Positions 33,245-45,475 of a stretch of 64,000 nucleotides of DNA are shown piece after piece. Source of the stretch: Biomphalaria glabrata (Eukaryota; Mollusca; Gastropoda; Planorbidae); assembly GCF_947242115.1 (NCBI RefSeq), contig NC_074715.1, positions 54,580,670 through 54,644,669 of the forward strand. The letters are read 5' to 3'. The position numbers and the translations under genes are program-made. Numbering within the stretch: position 1 is the first letter of the stretch; every line of letters begins with the position of its first letter. Under the pieces are notes generated by a model. The model did no database searches. It was not told the origin of the DNA and saw nothing but the letters and a program-made list of their open reading frames with translations.

Positions 33245-34390
33245 TCATTGCAAATATCATTTAAAGAATTCACCTATCCCTTAGCCTGTTTAACTGTTGG
33301 GACACCACGCATGATCTGTCGACTGTTTTTCTCCATTCCTCTCTGGTTTTTTTTTTTTTTGCCTTTAATAGAATCTCTTTCAATGACTGGTCATCCATTC
33401 TTTTATGTTGTCTTCCTATCTTTTTCTGTGCTGCCTCTTCTATTTCCTGGTTCTGTTCCCTGCAGAAAGTTTTTTGCGAGCCCTGAAGACCTTGTGGTCA
33501 TAGACGAATATGGTCATAAAGTTTTAGTTTTCTGCTATTGACAGTGGTTAGCAGGTCATCTCTGGGCCCAATTGTCATTGTGATCCAGTATCTAATCTTT
33601 TGTTTATGTTTCAGTCTTTGTATGTGATAATTAGGATCATTCTATAGCATATATCTATGGCCAGGATCCTCCTCTATAGTTCTGCAGTTCAAGCATATAA
33701 GAATGTGGCCATGACCAAAGTCTGATTTAAGTGTGGAGGGCTATACCTTTGTCTTTCTAAATTGCTATGAGTTAACCAAGTGCTCCTGTGAACTGGCCAG
33801 TAGTTCAGTTTTGGTTTCTTTATCTGAAACAATAGCTCTTAGGTATTTAAATTTACTGACACTTGTCAACTTTCTTTAAGTCTCCAATACTAATGTCTGT
33901 TGGCTACTAGAGTCATAATTAGTGTTTTTTCAACATTGATTTGCATACCCTATGCTGTGGAAGTCTTGTCTTTGAGCAACTAGTAAGCTAGTCCCTGCCA
34001 GACCATCTATGTATTCAGCAAAGCACAAGTTAGTAATTTTTCTTCCTTTAATGCTTACAGTACCTTTGTAACCTTTAATGTTGAAAGCTTTTTTAAAATC
34101 TATTAAGACTTGACAGAGTATCCTGAAGCTTAGTATTTTTTTCTGTTGTGCTATGACCTTGTCTAAAACCTGCTTGTCCTACTAAAATTTTTGTCATCTA
34201 TTGGTTTTAGATGGTATAATATAATTTTTAACAGGACTTTGCTGGGATGGCTTATGAGGCATGGTAGTTTTGACAGAGTTGCAAATAGCCTTTTTTTAGC
34301 AGGGTGATGATGAGTGATTGAAACCAGGGCTTGGGCCAGTCTCTTGACTGCCAGATCCTGTTGCAAATCTTAAAAAGTGTCTTTATCATC
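33245..34390 (-). mobile_element. Degraded RTE-like LINE, reverse transcriptase region
   Basis: Minus-strand broken frames; the plus strand shows the reversed typical text of palm-to-C-terminus. The 3' end (33290-33560) is related to the one at 44496-44770 (GACAGTTTTTCTCCATT, CCTGCAGA.A..TTTTTGCGAGCCCT). At least several frame breaks; an old intron insertion. Confidence 0.5.
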
Positions 34391-34939
34391 TTTACTCCTC
34401 CAACCTTGTAGAAATTTACCCCCAAAAAAAGTATATATGTGTGTCATTAAATGATGGGATAGATTTTGATAAGAGAATAAATAGGCTTTGCAACACAAAA
34501 GTTCAGATGATCAATTTAATTCAAATATTTTCACTCAGCAAAGAGTTTCAAGTAGCACTTTTAATATTTAACATTCTTAAAGATATTTTGAGTGTTTATT
34601 TCACTTAAGAAATTTGGTTTGAAATGATAGTCCTGTTTCTGAATCTATTCTGAAGTGAAAGTTTTTGGCTACCAGAAGTTATATTATCAGAATTATATAG
34701 AGAATTTAGTGCTGCCAAGAAGGTACAGGTGTGGAGATATATAGGCTTTCACAAAATAATCTATCATCAAACCAGAGAAACCATTACTGACAATCAGCAA
34801 AGTGGACATATTTAATCCTGTGTTCAAGATTCCATGAAATAATCTTTCAAATTCTCTTTTAGTCCATTTTAAAAGAAAAAAAGCTGATGCACTGCTACAC
34901 AGCTTTGTGCACTGACTCAAACAATTTTTTCTGTTACAG

Positions 34940-36825
34940 GATGTAACCCTTGCTGCTGCCTGTTCGCCTCCTGGTGGTGGTAGAAATCCTGTGTCACCAA
35001 GGTTATTTCGACATTTTTCCATGTTCACCATCCCATCCCCAACTGAAATGAGCCTAAAACAGATGTTTTTAGTAAGTTGTTTTTTTTATGGATACTTTTC
35101 TTTAGTACAATATTTGTTTTTGTTTTTTATGTGTTTTTGATGTTCCTTCAAAATTAAAAGATTATTACATTGTAGCCCAAACCTCCCTCAGGTAGTGGAG
35201 GATGGTGACTGTGTTTGAACTAGGAACCATTCAGACAATAGTCCAGAGCTCCTACCGTATCATCAGGCAACCATTTTAACAAGGGCCTCACTTAAACATG
35301 TTATAATTTAATTTTTAATGGTATTGATATTTTATACTTAAAATATTAATATTGAGTGTAATATATATTTTCAGTTAAAAAATAGTGATTGTAAATTGTA
35401 TTGACTGCATTCTCAAATGTCAGGGTAAACTGCCTGGTCATTTAGTATTTGTGAATGTTGTCATGTTGGTCACTCCTGTCAGGTCTGGACTAGGATGTTC
35501 TAATCATCAATTCAGATAGAATGTCTGTCCTGTAACACACATTGAAATAAATTACAATTTATTGAAATATAAAATGTTTTCAACTATTTGTGGAAAAAAA
35601 AAAAGATAATTAGATAAAATATAACTTTTTTGACTAGTAAATTAAAATACATTTGGTAAAGACTTTGTTGGCCTCTTTCAGTCATTGAACAAAGTATTTA
35701 CTTAATAATAAAAACATAGTTTAGGTTATTGGGCCTATTATGTTTGACTTCACTTTTACTTCCAGGCAATCATCAATGGGTTTTTACTAGACTTCTCTCG
35801 CAATGCCTGTACATTAGCCGAACCAATAGTTAACTCAGCTGTTGAACTCTATTTTAGAATGAGCTCAGACCTACTTCCTACGCCTGCCAAATCTCACTAC
35901 GTTTTCAATCTGAGAGACCTGTCTAAAGTAGTCCAAGGTCAGCATTCTACTTTATAAATTGTCTGCTACTAAGCATTTAAACAACAAAATTTCATGAAAT
36001 TTGCACCTTTTCAATATCCCATATTATAATAATTACTGTTGATATAATTATAATTAATTGCAAGATGATATGAAAATAGCTTTAAAATACCACTGAAAAT
36101 ATTGTTCGACTAGTACTGTGAATCAGAAACTATGAAAAGAAAACAAAGCTTTAGAATGTCTAAGTGAAAGAATTGTTGTTTGAAAAATATTATCACTTCA
36201 AAGCTCGAGAGTGACCATAAGGCCTAGAATGCAGACTGGTTCTGATTACAAATAAAAGTAAACTAACATTATTGAGAAACAGCTCTTCAATGAAGAAGTT
36301 GATAAATTCAATTTCATATCAAACAACTTTAAATAGTTCCACAATAAAAGCACAGATTTTTTAACTAGAGCTACATTAATTTACAGTAACAAAAGCAGGG
36401 AGTTAATTAAACAAATGTTTTTTAAATAGACTACAAAGTCTCACAACAATGGTTTAGACTTTCTGAAATTTTTTTTTTTAATAGTATTTTTAGATTGATA
36501 TTTTCATAGCATGAAATTATAGAAAAAATTCTATTTCTTCTTTCACTTTTACTCTTTTTTTTTTTATAACAAACCATTTCCTTGTAATTTTATTTCTAGA
36601 ATTTCAATTTCATTTTCTGTTAGTATTTTCAAATTTGTAATGACATTTTATTGTTTTGTAGGTATATTGCAGGTTGATGCAGGAATCTTCCGTGAAAAAA
36701 TTCAAATTGTTCGTCTATTTATTCACGAGACTCAAAGAGTGTTCCATGATCGACTGATTAACAATGAAGACAAGCTTTTCTTCTACAAACTTATAGCAGA
36801 AATTGTGTACAAAACATTCAATGAG
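34940..36825 (+). CDS. DNAH6: Dynein exons: end of AAA3
   Basis: Exons 34940-35071 (ACSPPGGGRNPVSPRLFRHF), 35766-35937 (LLPTPAKSHYVFNLRDLSK) and 36662-36825 (FIHETQRVFHDRLINNEDK). These are classic sensor II and small-domain segments of AAA3. Phases agree. The last donor is the less usual GTTATG. Confidence 0.88.
35145..35285 (-). repeat. SINE family I, diverged
   Basis: The minus strand shows CCTAGTTCAAACACAG at the B-box position and GGAGGTTTGGGCTACAATG towards the tail; order and spacing match other family I copies. Confidence 0.6.
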
Positions 36826-37384
36826 GTTATGTTTAAATTACTGTTATCATTATTTTTAATTTATTTAATTATTGTTTCCAATCTAATCAGTAATGTTAAT
36901 TTGAAATAAATACAATCATCAATAGAAGTAATAGCATCAATAGAGGCAAATTAATCTTTATTAATAACTCTTTAAAATGTGAACATTTAGGTCAATGCTC
37001 TTAAATTGGTGTAAGAAGTGCAAACTGTCTTGTTCCTATTCATATTGCAATGTGAAATTCAGTCAGATTGATGAATGTTTGTATAGAAGTTTATTCCATT
37101 GTTGATGAGCTTGTCATTGTGTTGTAGTTCTAGTAAGCATTTAGCTTACTTGATACAAAACTGAATAAATTCTGAAAATGTTTCAACACCTACAACCAAC
37201 ACACATTCTGTCTCTCATCTCCTACTTCTTTCATCAGCTGCTAAGCTTCTTTTACCAACTGTAGAAATCTGAATTTAGCAGCAACAGTTCTCTGTCAATA
37301 CAAACATGGGCACACACTCCATAACATACATGTTTAATAGTTTTTAGTTAGCTCAGTGCAATGGAATCTATATTTCATTTAAAA

Positions 37385-37612
37385 TGGGGGGGGGGGGGGG
37401 GAGAGGATCTGTGAAGAGTGGCGGAAAAGCTTAAACTGCTGTGCTATCCATCAAAGGGGCTCAAGCTCATAACCCGACTAAGATCTGAGTTGTGTTTGCT
37501 GGGTTCCTGAAGGCAGCACAGAAATTTCTCACAGATAGCCCATACTCTCACAAAAAAAGAGATTGGACCATAGCGCACTACCATAAGCATGAATAATGAA
37601 GCTACAAACCAG
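37385..37612 (+). repeat. SINE family III, diverged
   Basis: A poly-G run (about 37387-37400), then GCTCATAACCCGACTAAGAT, TTGTGTTTGCTGGGTTCCTG, GATTGGACCATAGCGCACTA and CATAAGCATGAATAATGAAG follow the 24812-25058 element in the opposite orientation. Confidence 0.55.
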
Positions 37613-37811
37613 CCTAAATCTCATTCATTCTCCTGACCTGAACTGAGATTGTCAAGATCTTACTACCCTATTTATTAGACCATCATTTCATCACTTGGCC
37701 ATCCTATCTAAAATACAAATGTCAATTTTTTTTAATTTTTAAAATTAACTCCAAACATCTGACCCTCATCAAATATCAATGCCAGTAAAGAATTCTTTTA
37801 ATTATTTTCAG

Positions 37812-38667
37812 AACTTTGATCCGCATTCATTTATCAAAGATCCTTTACTGTTTGGTAATTTCATGAAGATGGGATGCCCACCAGAAGAGAAATTTTATGA
37901 GGAGATATCTGACATGAACAAACTTCAACATGTTTTAGGGGAGGTAACAAACTGCTATTTAATGATTTCTAAAATTTATATTGTGTAATGAAAATTTCAT
38001 ATGAAAATATCAAAATAAAACGATAAAGTTCTAGACATTTGGAAACTTAGTTTTATACTTCAAATAGTTACATAGGTATAATGTTTTTAACCATTTCAAA
38101 AGTTATCATCAAGCACTTCATAGTCTAACCTCTATATTTTATTAAATCATCTAAATTAAAATACATCTTATATAGAACTCTACAAAGCTTTTAATACTTA
38201 CTTATGTAGAAATTCCTTCTGTTTGAGACAGTATCTAGATGACCTTAACCTTACATCACCTAAAGAAATGCGTCTTGTGTTCTTTATGGATGCAATGGAA
38301 CATATTACTCGACTAGTCAGGATGATTCAACAAGAAAGAGGCAATGCCTTATTGGTTGGAGTGGGAGAAACAGGAAAACAGTCATTAACAAGGTTCAATA
38401 TATAAATATGTATAATATTTTTACCAGATTGTTGAGTTAAAATAATCATTTTTTTACAGTTTTAAAAGAACATTTATATATACTAGTAGATAAAAACACA
38501 CCTAAGTATGTGATTTTTTTTTTGCCCACATGTGTAACTATCGCTGCTTACAGATTGAGCTCTTTCGAGGCTATGACTATTCTTCATTCCACGATGACCT
38601 GAAAAAATTGTATGATACAGCAGGCATTCAAAATAAACCCACAATTTTTTTATTTACTGATACACAG
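37812..38667 (+). CDS. DNAH6: Dynein exons: AAA4 start, P-loop and Walker B
   Basis: Exons 37812-37943 ([12 protein letters not shown]), 38232-38392 ([20 protein letters not shown]) and about 38524-38667 ([20 protein letters not shown], then TIFLFTDTQ, Walker B). The P-loop carries E where the family has G (GVGGTGKQS). The third exon has no usable acceptor: a ten-T run joins straight onto GCCCACATG, where AG plus the codons before AHIC are expected. A short deletion across the splice site would explain this. Confidence 0.82.
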
Positions 38668-38678
38668 GTTGGCAAAAG

Positions 38679-38782
<104 letters not shown>

Positions 38783-38789
38783 TACATAT

Positions 38790-39145
38790 GTATGTATGTG
38801 AATATCTGTGTGATCATGTGTGTTTGTCAAACTGTATGTATGTGAATATCTGTGTGATTATGTGTGTTTGTCAAACTGTATGTATGTGAATATCTGTGTG
38901 ATCATGTGTGTTTGTCAAACTGTATGTATGTGAATATCTGTGTGATCATGTGTGTTTGTCAAACTGTATGTATGTGAATATCTGTGTGATCATGTGTGTT
39001 TGTCAAACTGTATGTATGTGAATATCTGTGTGATCATGTGTGTTTGTCAAACTGTATGTATGTGAATATCTGTGGGATCATGTGTGTTTGTCAAACTGTA
39101 TGTATGTGAATATCTGTGTGATCATGTGTGATTGTCAAACTAATG
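38790..39145. repeat. 44-bp minisatellite, about 8 copies
   Basis: The unit contains TGTATGTATGTGAATATCTG and TGTGATCATGTGTGTTTGTC; the start positions step by 44 (38831, 38875 and so on). Near-identical copies, so recently expanded. It directly follows the TA/GA microsatellite. Confidence 0.92.
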
Positions 39146-39401
39146 TGATACATATTGATATTTTGATATACTATACTATATGGCTTCTTCTATTTGAAAG
39201 ACAATGGATAAGCCTAGATGTGTCATTGGTTTTAGTTTCTTCTTGAGACTGGGCAGAATCTGGTGTTATTAAACAAGCCAATTCTTAAGTGTCAATGTTT
39301 GCCACAGTTAGTGTATATGAATGCACCTGTTAAAGGGCTATGTGACAGGACAGCTTTCTTTATCATCTTTTTGTCTCTAGCTGCTTCATTCCTTTTGTTC
39401 T

Positions 39402-39950
39402 CAATGAGGTTTGTACCAGTATGCACAGTCTATCTTTATGCTGACCAATCTTGGGTGATGTTTGTACCAGTATGCACAGTCTACCTTCATGCTGTTCAAT
39501 ATTGGGTGATGTTTGTACCAGTATGCACAGTCTATCTTCATGCTGTTCAATATTGGGTGATGTTTGTACCAGTATGCACAGTCTATCTTCATGCTGTTCA
39601 ATCTTGGGTGATGTTTGTAACAGTGTGCACAGTCTACCTTCATGCTGACCAATCTTGGGTGATGTTTGTACCAGTATGCACAGTCTACCTTCACGCTGTC
39701 CAATCTTGGGTGATGTTTGTACCAGTATGCACAGTCTACCTTCATGCTGTCCAAACTTGGGTGATGTTTGTACCAGTATGCACAGTCTACCTTCACCCTG
39801 TCCAATCTTGGGTGATGTTTGTACCAGTGTGCACATTCTACCTTCATGCTGTTCAATCTTGGGTGATGTTTGTACCAGTGTGCACAGTCTACCTTCACCC
39901 TGTCCAATCTTGGGTGATGTTTGTACCAGTATGTCCAATCTTGGGTGATT
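39402..39950. repeat. 51-bp minisatellite, about 10.5 copies
   Basis: Units of 51 bases with TGTTTGTACCAGTATGCACA and CTACCTTCATGCTGTCCAAT. 51 is 17 codons, so long repetitive frames stay open on both strands (VMFVPVCTVYLHAVQSW repeats on plus). They have no start context or homologue and lie in a LINE relic within an intron. Confidence 0.92.
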
Positions 39951-39954
39951 CTTC

Positions 39955-40575
39955 TCCCACATACTTTCATTGAAGCCTGTGATCATCAAATGTTGCTTGG
40001 TTAGTCTTGGGCATCCCTTGGGTGAGACTCCATAATCTTGGCATAGTGGTTGGGCTTAGGAAACTTCCATTTGGCATGCAAGTGACATGTCCAAGCCAAC
40101 TTAGTCTTTTTCTGTGTCATAATATTATAGATATTGTGTGTATTGGCTAATTTCAAAACTTCCTGATGGGAGACACAAACCCTGCAGGAAAAGGACATTA
40201 TGTGTCACAGGCAGTGCAAGGGTAAACTGTTTAATCTATTCTCGTGATGTATGCTTGTTGACCAGCTCTCACTACCATTAAGAAGAGTTCACACTATGCA
40301 GCTTTTTTGGTCGCTGTGGTCAGTTTGGTATTTTCCCAGACATAATTAGAGAGTCTTGCCACTGCTGCAGAAGCTTTTTCTTGTGCAAGACTTGAGTCTT
40401 GGTGAGACTTATTGTAAGTCTGAACCCTTGACATGCAACAACCAGAGCATTTACTAGTTTTTGTGATCTTTCTTGCAAATGGTAGGTGTGCACCTTATTG
40501 TCGTGAACAGCAGTCCCTGATCAGGATATGCAGTTTCTTCATTTTGATGATAAGTCAAGACAGGTTAAAAAGCCA
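39955..40575 (-). mobile_element. RTE-like LINE, reverse transcriptase C-terminus
   Basis: Minus strand near 40120-40010: LAWTCHLHAKWKFPKP, with a second frame giving WLGHVTCMPNGSFLSPT and MPRLWSLTQGMPK, the usual RWLGHV.R.P....P... segment. Several frame breaks. The 51-bp minisatellite sits at its 3' side and may have grown from its end. Confidence 0.6.
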
Positions 40576-41309
40576 TTGGATCTACTGTAGATAAAAGTAG
40601 ATTGGTGTAAAATGTCTATTTGATCAGTTTCATAGTCATAAATATTTGATATTTAAATTACCTAAAAATTTTATATTGCATACACAAATATTCATTTTAT
40701 GCCTATACTGAGATCATTAAAGATAACAAACATTTTTAAAATCATTAGATCTATATGAAAACTTGATTTTTAAAATCCTGTTTAGAACTATGCATAAAGT
40801 AATTTTAATTAATTAGTCCATATTATTATTTCTTATTAAATATTTAGTGTTTATGCTTTTTCTTTTTTTTTCAATTAGCAACAATAGAATCTACATTTTA
40901 GAAATTGTTTTTTCGTGCAATGCAACCCTTCTCCCATCCTCTTGGAATTTTTTCCAAAACAAAGCAATCCATTATCTTGAAGCCTTTCTCAGTACAATTA
41001 CCTTTGACTATCTGTGTCTTGCCTTTATGGGTGTCCACTTAATTTGTTTAGATAACATTCCTTTACAAGTAGGTCACAATGATCCCCTCTAAATATGGCC
41101 ACAACAAAATAACATCCACAAAACTTGTCTTACAAAAGATGGTGGTCAAATGCCTTGTCATCAATGTTTCCCTTGCACTAATTTCAATATAATTGACCAT
41201 AAACATCAATAATCATACACGTGCACCACTGCTCAATAGTTTTTTAATGTGCTAGCTATACTACAACATAAAGACAGAAAAAAAATATGTGAGTTTTGTC
41301 ATCTGACAG
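40576..41309. other. Dynein intron, nothing recognised
   Basis: A/T-rich; an 81-residue open frame near 40847-41092 has no recognisable similarity and no splice or start support. Confidence 0.4.
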
Positions 41310-41489
41310 ATTGTGGTAGAAGAATTTCTAGAAGATATTAACAACATGCTGAACTCTGGAGAAGTTCCAAACTTGTTTGAACCTGACGAGTATGAGAGGT
41401 TGATAATAGGCTGCAGACCAGGTGCTAAAGAGGCAGGAATTTCTGAAGGAAATAGATGCAATTTATGACTATTGTATCCATTGTGTCAG
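41310..41489 (+). CDS. DNAH6: Dynein exon: AAA4, frameshifted
   Basis: IVVEEFLEDINNMLNSGEVP, NLFEPDEYERLI and GISEGNR match DNAH6. Then two bases are missing from an AGAG tract (about 41451-41456): the family's continuation is read in another frame as DAIYDYCIHCVR up to donor AG|GTACAG. The true phase at the donor fits the next exon. The donor region is copied in a degenerate array just downstream. Confidence 0.82.
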
Positions 41490-41602
41490 GTACAGTTGAC
41501 ATTATTGTCAGGCACTTTTGACCTTGCTATGTTTCATGTATAAATGACTCTAGACCTAACTGTATCCAGTGTGTCAGGTATGTTTGAACTTGTACCTGGT
41601 CA
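41470..41602 (+). repeat. Degenerate array copying a dynein splice donor, left part
   Basis: TGTATCCATTGTGTCAGGTA (41474, the real exon end and donor) recurs as ATTGTCAGGCACTTTTGACC (about 41503) and TGTATCCAGTGTGTCAGGTA (41562). The array continues at 43778-43920 on the other side of an inserted LINE. Confidence 0.65.
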
Positions 41603-43777
41603 AAAAAAAAAAAAGATCAATAACCGACTTTATTGGTGGCTATAAAGTACTTGCTCACTCCACAATGCACAAGCTGGCTTCAGGAAAACAAGTAGATCAG
41701 AAGACCACCTCTTTCGTTTTATCCAGGACACAACAGAAGGGTGTCATGAAAACAAGCACACTACAGCAGTATTTATAGATTTGCAGTAAGCCTATGATAG
41801 AGTGTGGAGAAAAGGTCTATTTTTGAAGATGAAAAAAATGGGCATCCATGGAAAAATGTACAGCTGGATCAGAGCATTCTTAAAAAACAGAACCATCCAA
41901 ACCCGATTCGAAGGTGCCATCTCTAGTAAAAAAAGTTTGGAAGAAAGACTACCACAAGGTTCAGCCCTTAGCTGCACTCTCTTTCTAATCTTCATGAATG
42001 ACCTCCCGGACCTCATTTCGGTCAATAAGGCACTTTATGCAGACAACCTTTTAATTTGGACTACAGAGAAATATCCAGTGCTGACTAGATCCAAACTAAA
42101 TAGAGCCCTCACAACTATCTCCACATATTCAAAATTATGGAAAATGGAAATAAACAAAGAAAAGTCAGTTTATTCAATCTTTAGCCACAGCAACAAAACA
42201 GCAAAAAGAAACTACATCCTAAAAATAGACTCTCAGCCAATAAATAAAGAAGAAAATCCAACATATCTTGGTGTAAAATTAGACCAAAGACTGTCTCTAA
42301 AACACTTTATGGCAGATTTAAAAGAAAAGACATCACAAAGATTAAACATAATAAAACACCTAGCAGGAACATCCTGGAGAGCTGAAAAGAAAACCTTAAG
42401 ACAGTTATACACTGGATATGTCAGATCTGAAATGGATAACTGTCTCTCCATACAAGTAGCTGCCAACGAAACCTATCAATCATCATTAGATACAATCCAA
42501 AACCAAGCCTTGCGGCTAATTAGTGGAGGTATGAGAACTACTCCCACAGCAGCCTGTGAAATAGACTCAAATATTGAACCTCTTAAGTTAAGGCGCAACA
42601 GAGCAGCATTAGAAGCTATTGAGAGATACAGAAGGTTGGAGGATGATCATCCAAATAAATTACTAACACAGAGAAATAGGAAAAACAACCAAAAAAAGCA
42701 AAGGACTCTGACCCAACTTACTGACGAACTAGCCCTAAAACACCACCTACCCAATAACAGAAAAAATTACCAGGTTTTCAAACATTACACCCGGACTAAA
42801 CTACAAACAACCAACCATCAAAACACATTTACTAAATAACACCTTAACAAAAGAATCAAATCCACTAGAGCTCAAAGTAGGCACACTTGAAACAATTGAA
42901 AGCTATCAAAAAAAAGCTATCCATATTTATACAGACGGATCGGCTTTCAAAGCTACCATCAATGCTGGTCTTGGTGCCTTCCTGGTCTTCCCTAAAAATA
43001 AACACCTGTGGCGATTACTGCTCAAACTTCCAAGCCGAAATTGAGGCAATTACCATAGCACTACAGACAGTGGAAAACAAATTATATGAAGTAGTGCAAC
43101 CACCATCAGATATTGTTGTCTTTACAGACTCCTAATCTACTCTGCAAGCACTTAACAGCAGCACCTCAAACAGCCCAAGAGAGTTGACAACACTCATTGT
43201 GATAATCCATCAGATGATATCAAAATTAAATATCAATATCACACTACAGTGGATCCCTGGACACATTGGCATCATGGGAAATGAAAATGCAGATAAGCTA
43301 TCAAAGGCAGGTTCATCTATGGAACAACCAGATAGACCTGTTAACTACCTCACCCTAAGGTCAATGTTAGTCAACAATCACAAAGAGGAGTGGCTCAACC
43401 AATGGGCATCAGGAAACACAGGCAGAGCCATGTACAGAGAAATGACTACGCCTAACAAACTGGACAGTATTAACTTCCTCCCCCGCAAAGAACAATCTAC
43501 AATCTTCCAACTAAGAACAGGACACACACCACTATTAAATTACCACCTGAACAAAATAAACTCCACACAACTCCCTCTTTGCAGACACTGCGCCCACCCC
43601 TTTGAATGCCCCTCCCTAATCCACCTTAGGCAGACCCTACTTCCACTACAGCCCAACATAACCAACACCCTGTACGGCAGTGCTGAACAACTGAAGAAAA
43701 CAGCACACTTTTTTTCCTTGGCACAGTCTGCAAAAGAGCTCACAGCTCAGCAGCAATAAAGCTGGCTAGAAGAAGAA
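41603..43777 (+). mobile_element. I-clade non-LTR retrotransposon with 11-bp target duplication
   Basis: Reverse transcriptase pieces: GFRKTSRSEDH, LEERLPQGSALSCTLFLIFM, YADN at the catalytic box where YADD is expected, TYLGVKLDQRLS. Then RNase H: HIYTDGSAFKATINAGLGAF, and ITLQWIPGHIGIMGNENADK with LSKAG. The tail is CAATAAAGCTGG then (GAA)n. It is flanked by GTACCTGGTCA at 41592-41602 and 43778-43788. 5'-truncated, with stops at the start (TAA within the AYDRVW block), a frameshift around 42840-43000 and a further stop. A different family from the 15675-18290 element. It inserted into the splice-donor array, so the array is older. Confidence 0.88.
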
Positions 43778-43925
43778 GTACCTGGTCATTTGACTTTTCT
43801 TTATCCATTTTTCACGTTCATTTGACTTCTCAATGTCCCCTATAACAGGTTCATTTGGCTTATTGTATTCACTGTCAGGTACATGTAGCTTTTGTTGCAT
43901 TCAGTATGTCAGATAAATATCCAAC
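43778..43925 (+). repeat. Degenerate array copying a dynein splice donor, right part
   Basis: CATTTGACTTTTC, CATTTGACTTCTC, TGTATTCACTGTCAGGTACA (about 43865) and GCATTCAGTATGTCAG continue the array broken by the LINE. Confidence 0.55.
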
Positions 43926-44035
43926 ATATCATGGCTTATGAAACCAAAAATTGTTCAATCCTTTACCCTTGGAAACTGCCTTGTTCATTGTGTGGGTTAG
44001 GATATCTAGCACCTGTTCATAGAAAGTCATTGTCA

Positions 44036-44495
44036 TCATGTTCAGAGAATTGTGCTTGTCACTCGACTGGTGTGTAGCACTACATACATTATGGTCATCT
44101 TCACCTTACCCTGTCATTTAGTCTTGTCGGACTGTTGAGGCACCATAAACACATGTTCAGAGAATTGTGCTTGTCACTCGACTGGTGTGTAGCACTACAT
44201 ACATTATGGTCATCTTCACCTTACCCTGTCATTTAGTCTTGTCGGACTGTTGAGGCACCATAAACACATGTTCAGAGAATTGTGCTTGTCACTTGACTGG
44301 TGTGTAGCACTACATACATATGGTCATCTTCACCTTACCCTGTCATTTAGTCTGTCTGACTGTTGGGGCACCATAAACATCTGTTCAGAGAATTGTGCTT
44401 GTCACTTGACTGTTGTGTAGCACTACATACATATGGTCATCTTCACCATACCCTGTCATTCAGTCTGTCGAACTGTTGGGGCACCATAAACCTCT
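44036..44495. repeat. 115-bp tandem repeat, about 4 copies
   Basis: TTCAGAGAATTGTGCTTGTC starts at 44041, 44156, 44271 and 44384. Each unit ends with a GTTGAGGCACCATAAACA-like block that is the 3' end of the LINE tail that follows, so the array appears to be a multiplied LINE 3' end. Confidence 0.9.
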
Positions 44496-44770
44496 GTTGA
44501 CAGTTTTTCTCCATTTCTCTCTATCAGGATTAGAGTTTCTTCCGTAGACAGCCCCATCCACTCCTTAATGTTGTCCTCCCAATCCTTTCCTTTTACACCA
44601 CCTTCTTTATTTCCCTGGTACTGTTACCTGCAGACAAATTTTTGCCAGCCCTGAGAATCTCACTGTACAGTCTTAACTCGGGTTTTTTTTAACAGTGGTA
44701 AGAAGGTCATCATGGGGCTTGGTTACCATTGTAAATTGTAATCCTGTTTTGGATTTCCAAGTTTGAAAAT
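44496..44770 (-). mobile_element. LINE 3' end (RTE-like C-terminus)
   Basis: Minus-strand frame: DWEDNIKEWMGLSTEE and ERNGEKLSTEVYGAPTV, resembling the DW..NI.EWTG....A...ENR..WR C-terminus common in these LINEs. Related to 33290-33560. Confidence 0.65.
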
Positions 44771-45285
44771 ATAATCTTTGTATGTGATACAAGTTAACAA
44801 TTTGTATGAATTGTACTATGCATAGGTAAATATATATTTGATGAATGAACAGTCACAGTAAAGTAAAAAAAAAAAGTAAGACAAGATGATTAGAAGGCAC
44901 TCAAGAATGAACTATTAGTTGCAGATTGGTTGAGAGCAATTAAAGTGAATTAAGAGTATAGACATCATGTTGTGATAGATTCAACACTGTTACCCTTTAG
45001 ATCTTCATTTGGACATTCTTAAAAAGAAAACAAAAGCTGAGATTACAAAGGTGTTAAAGTCTAAAATTAATGTGCATAACTAGATTAACAAGGATTATCT
45101 GTAGACTGATAAGATACAAAAATTATTTTGATGGTTATGAAGAAAACTTTTCAGAGAAATAAATTCTTTAAGACTCTGTACTGTTGTAATATTTTAATCC
45201 AGACATAATAAATTTCTTTAATATTATTTTCTGTAAAGATGCCCTTTAAATTTAATTGCACTTTATCTGTCTGTATTTTTTCCAG

Positions 45286-45475
45286 AAATAATCTGCACAT
45301 AGTATTGTGCATGTCTCCGGTGGGCTCTGCCTTTCGATCACGATGCCGGATGTTTCCATCTTTGGTCAACTGTTGCACCATAGACTGGTTCATTGAATGG
45401 CCGAAAGAAGCTCTTTTAGGAGTGGCACAGTCTTTCTTCAAAACCGTATCTTTAGGATGTTCAGATGAAATCAAA
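45286..45475 (+). CDS. DNAH6: Dynein exon: late AAA4
   Basis: LHIVLCMSPVGSAFRSRCRM then FPSLVNCCTIDWFIEWPKEA, one of the most conserved stretches of dynein heavy chains. Open, phase 0 at the donor GTAAGT. The exons for the end of AAA4 and the first half of the stalk (coil 1) are absent before the next exon at 46715, although phases would still match. Confidence 0.88.

Noticed and set aside
38790-39145. Evenly spaced repeats resembling a CRISPR array
   Set aside because: The 44-bp units are contiguous with no unique spacers, and the host is an animal nuclear genome. The same applies to the 24-bp array at 23292, the 51-bp array at 39402, the 115-bp array at 44036 and the 48-bp array at 54655.
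39263-39989. Long repetitive open frames on both strands
   Set aside because: Produced by a 51-bp (17-codon) minisatellite in an intron; no homologue, no start context, no non-repeat domain.
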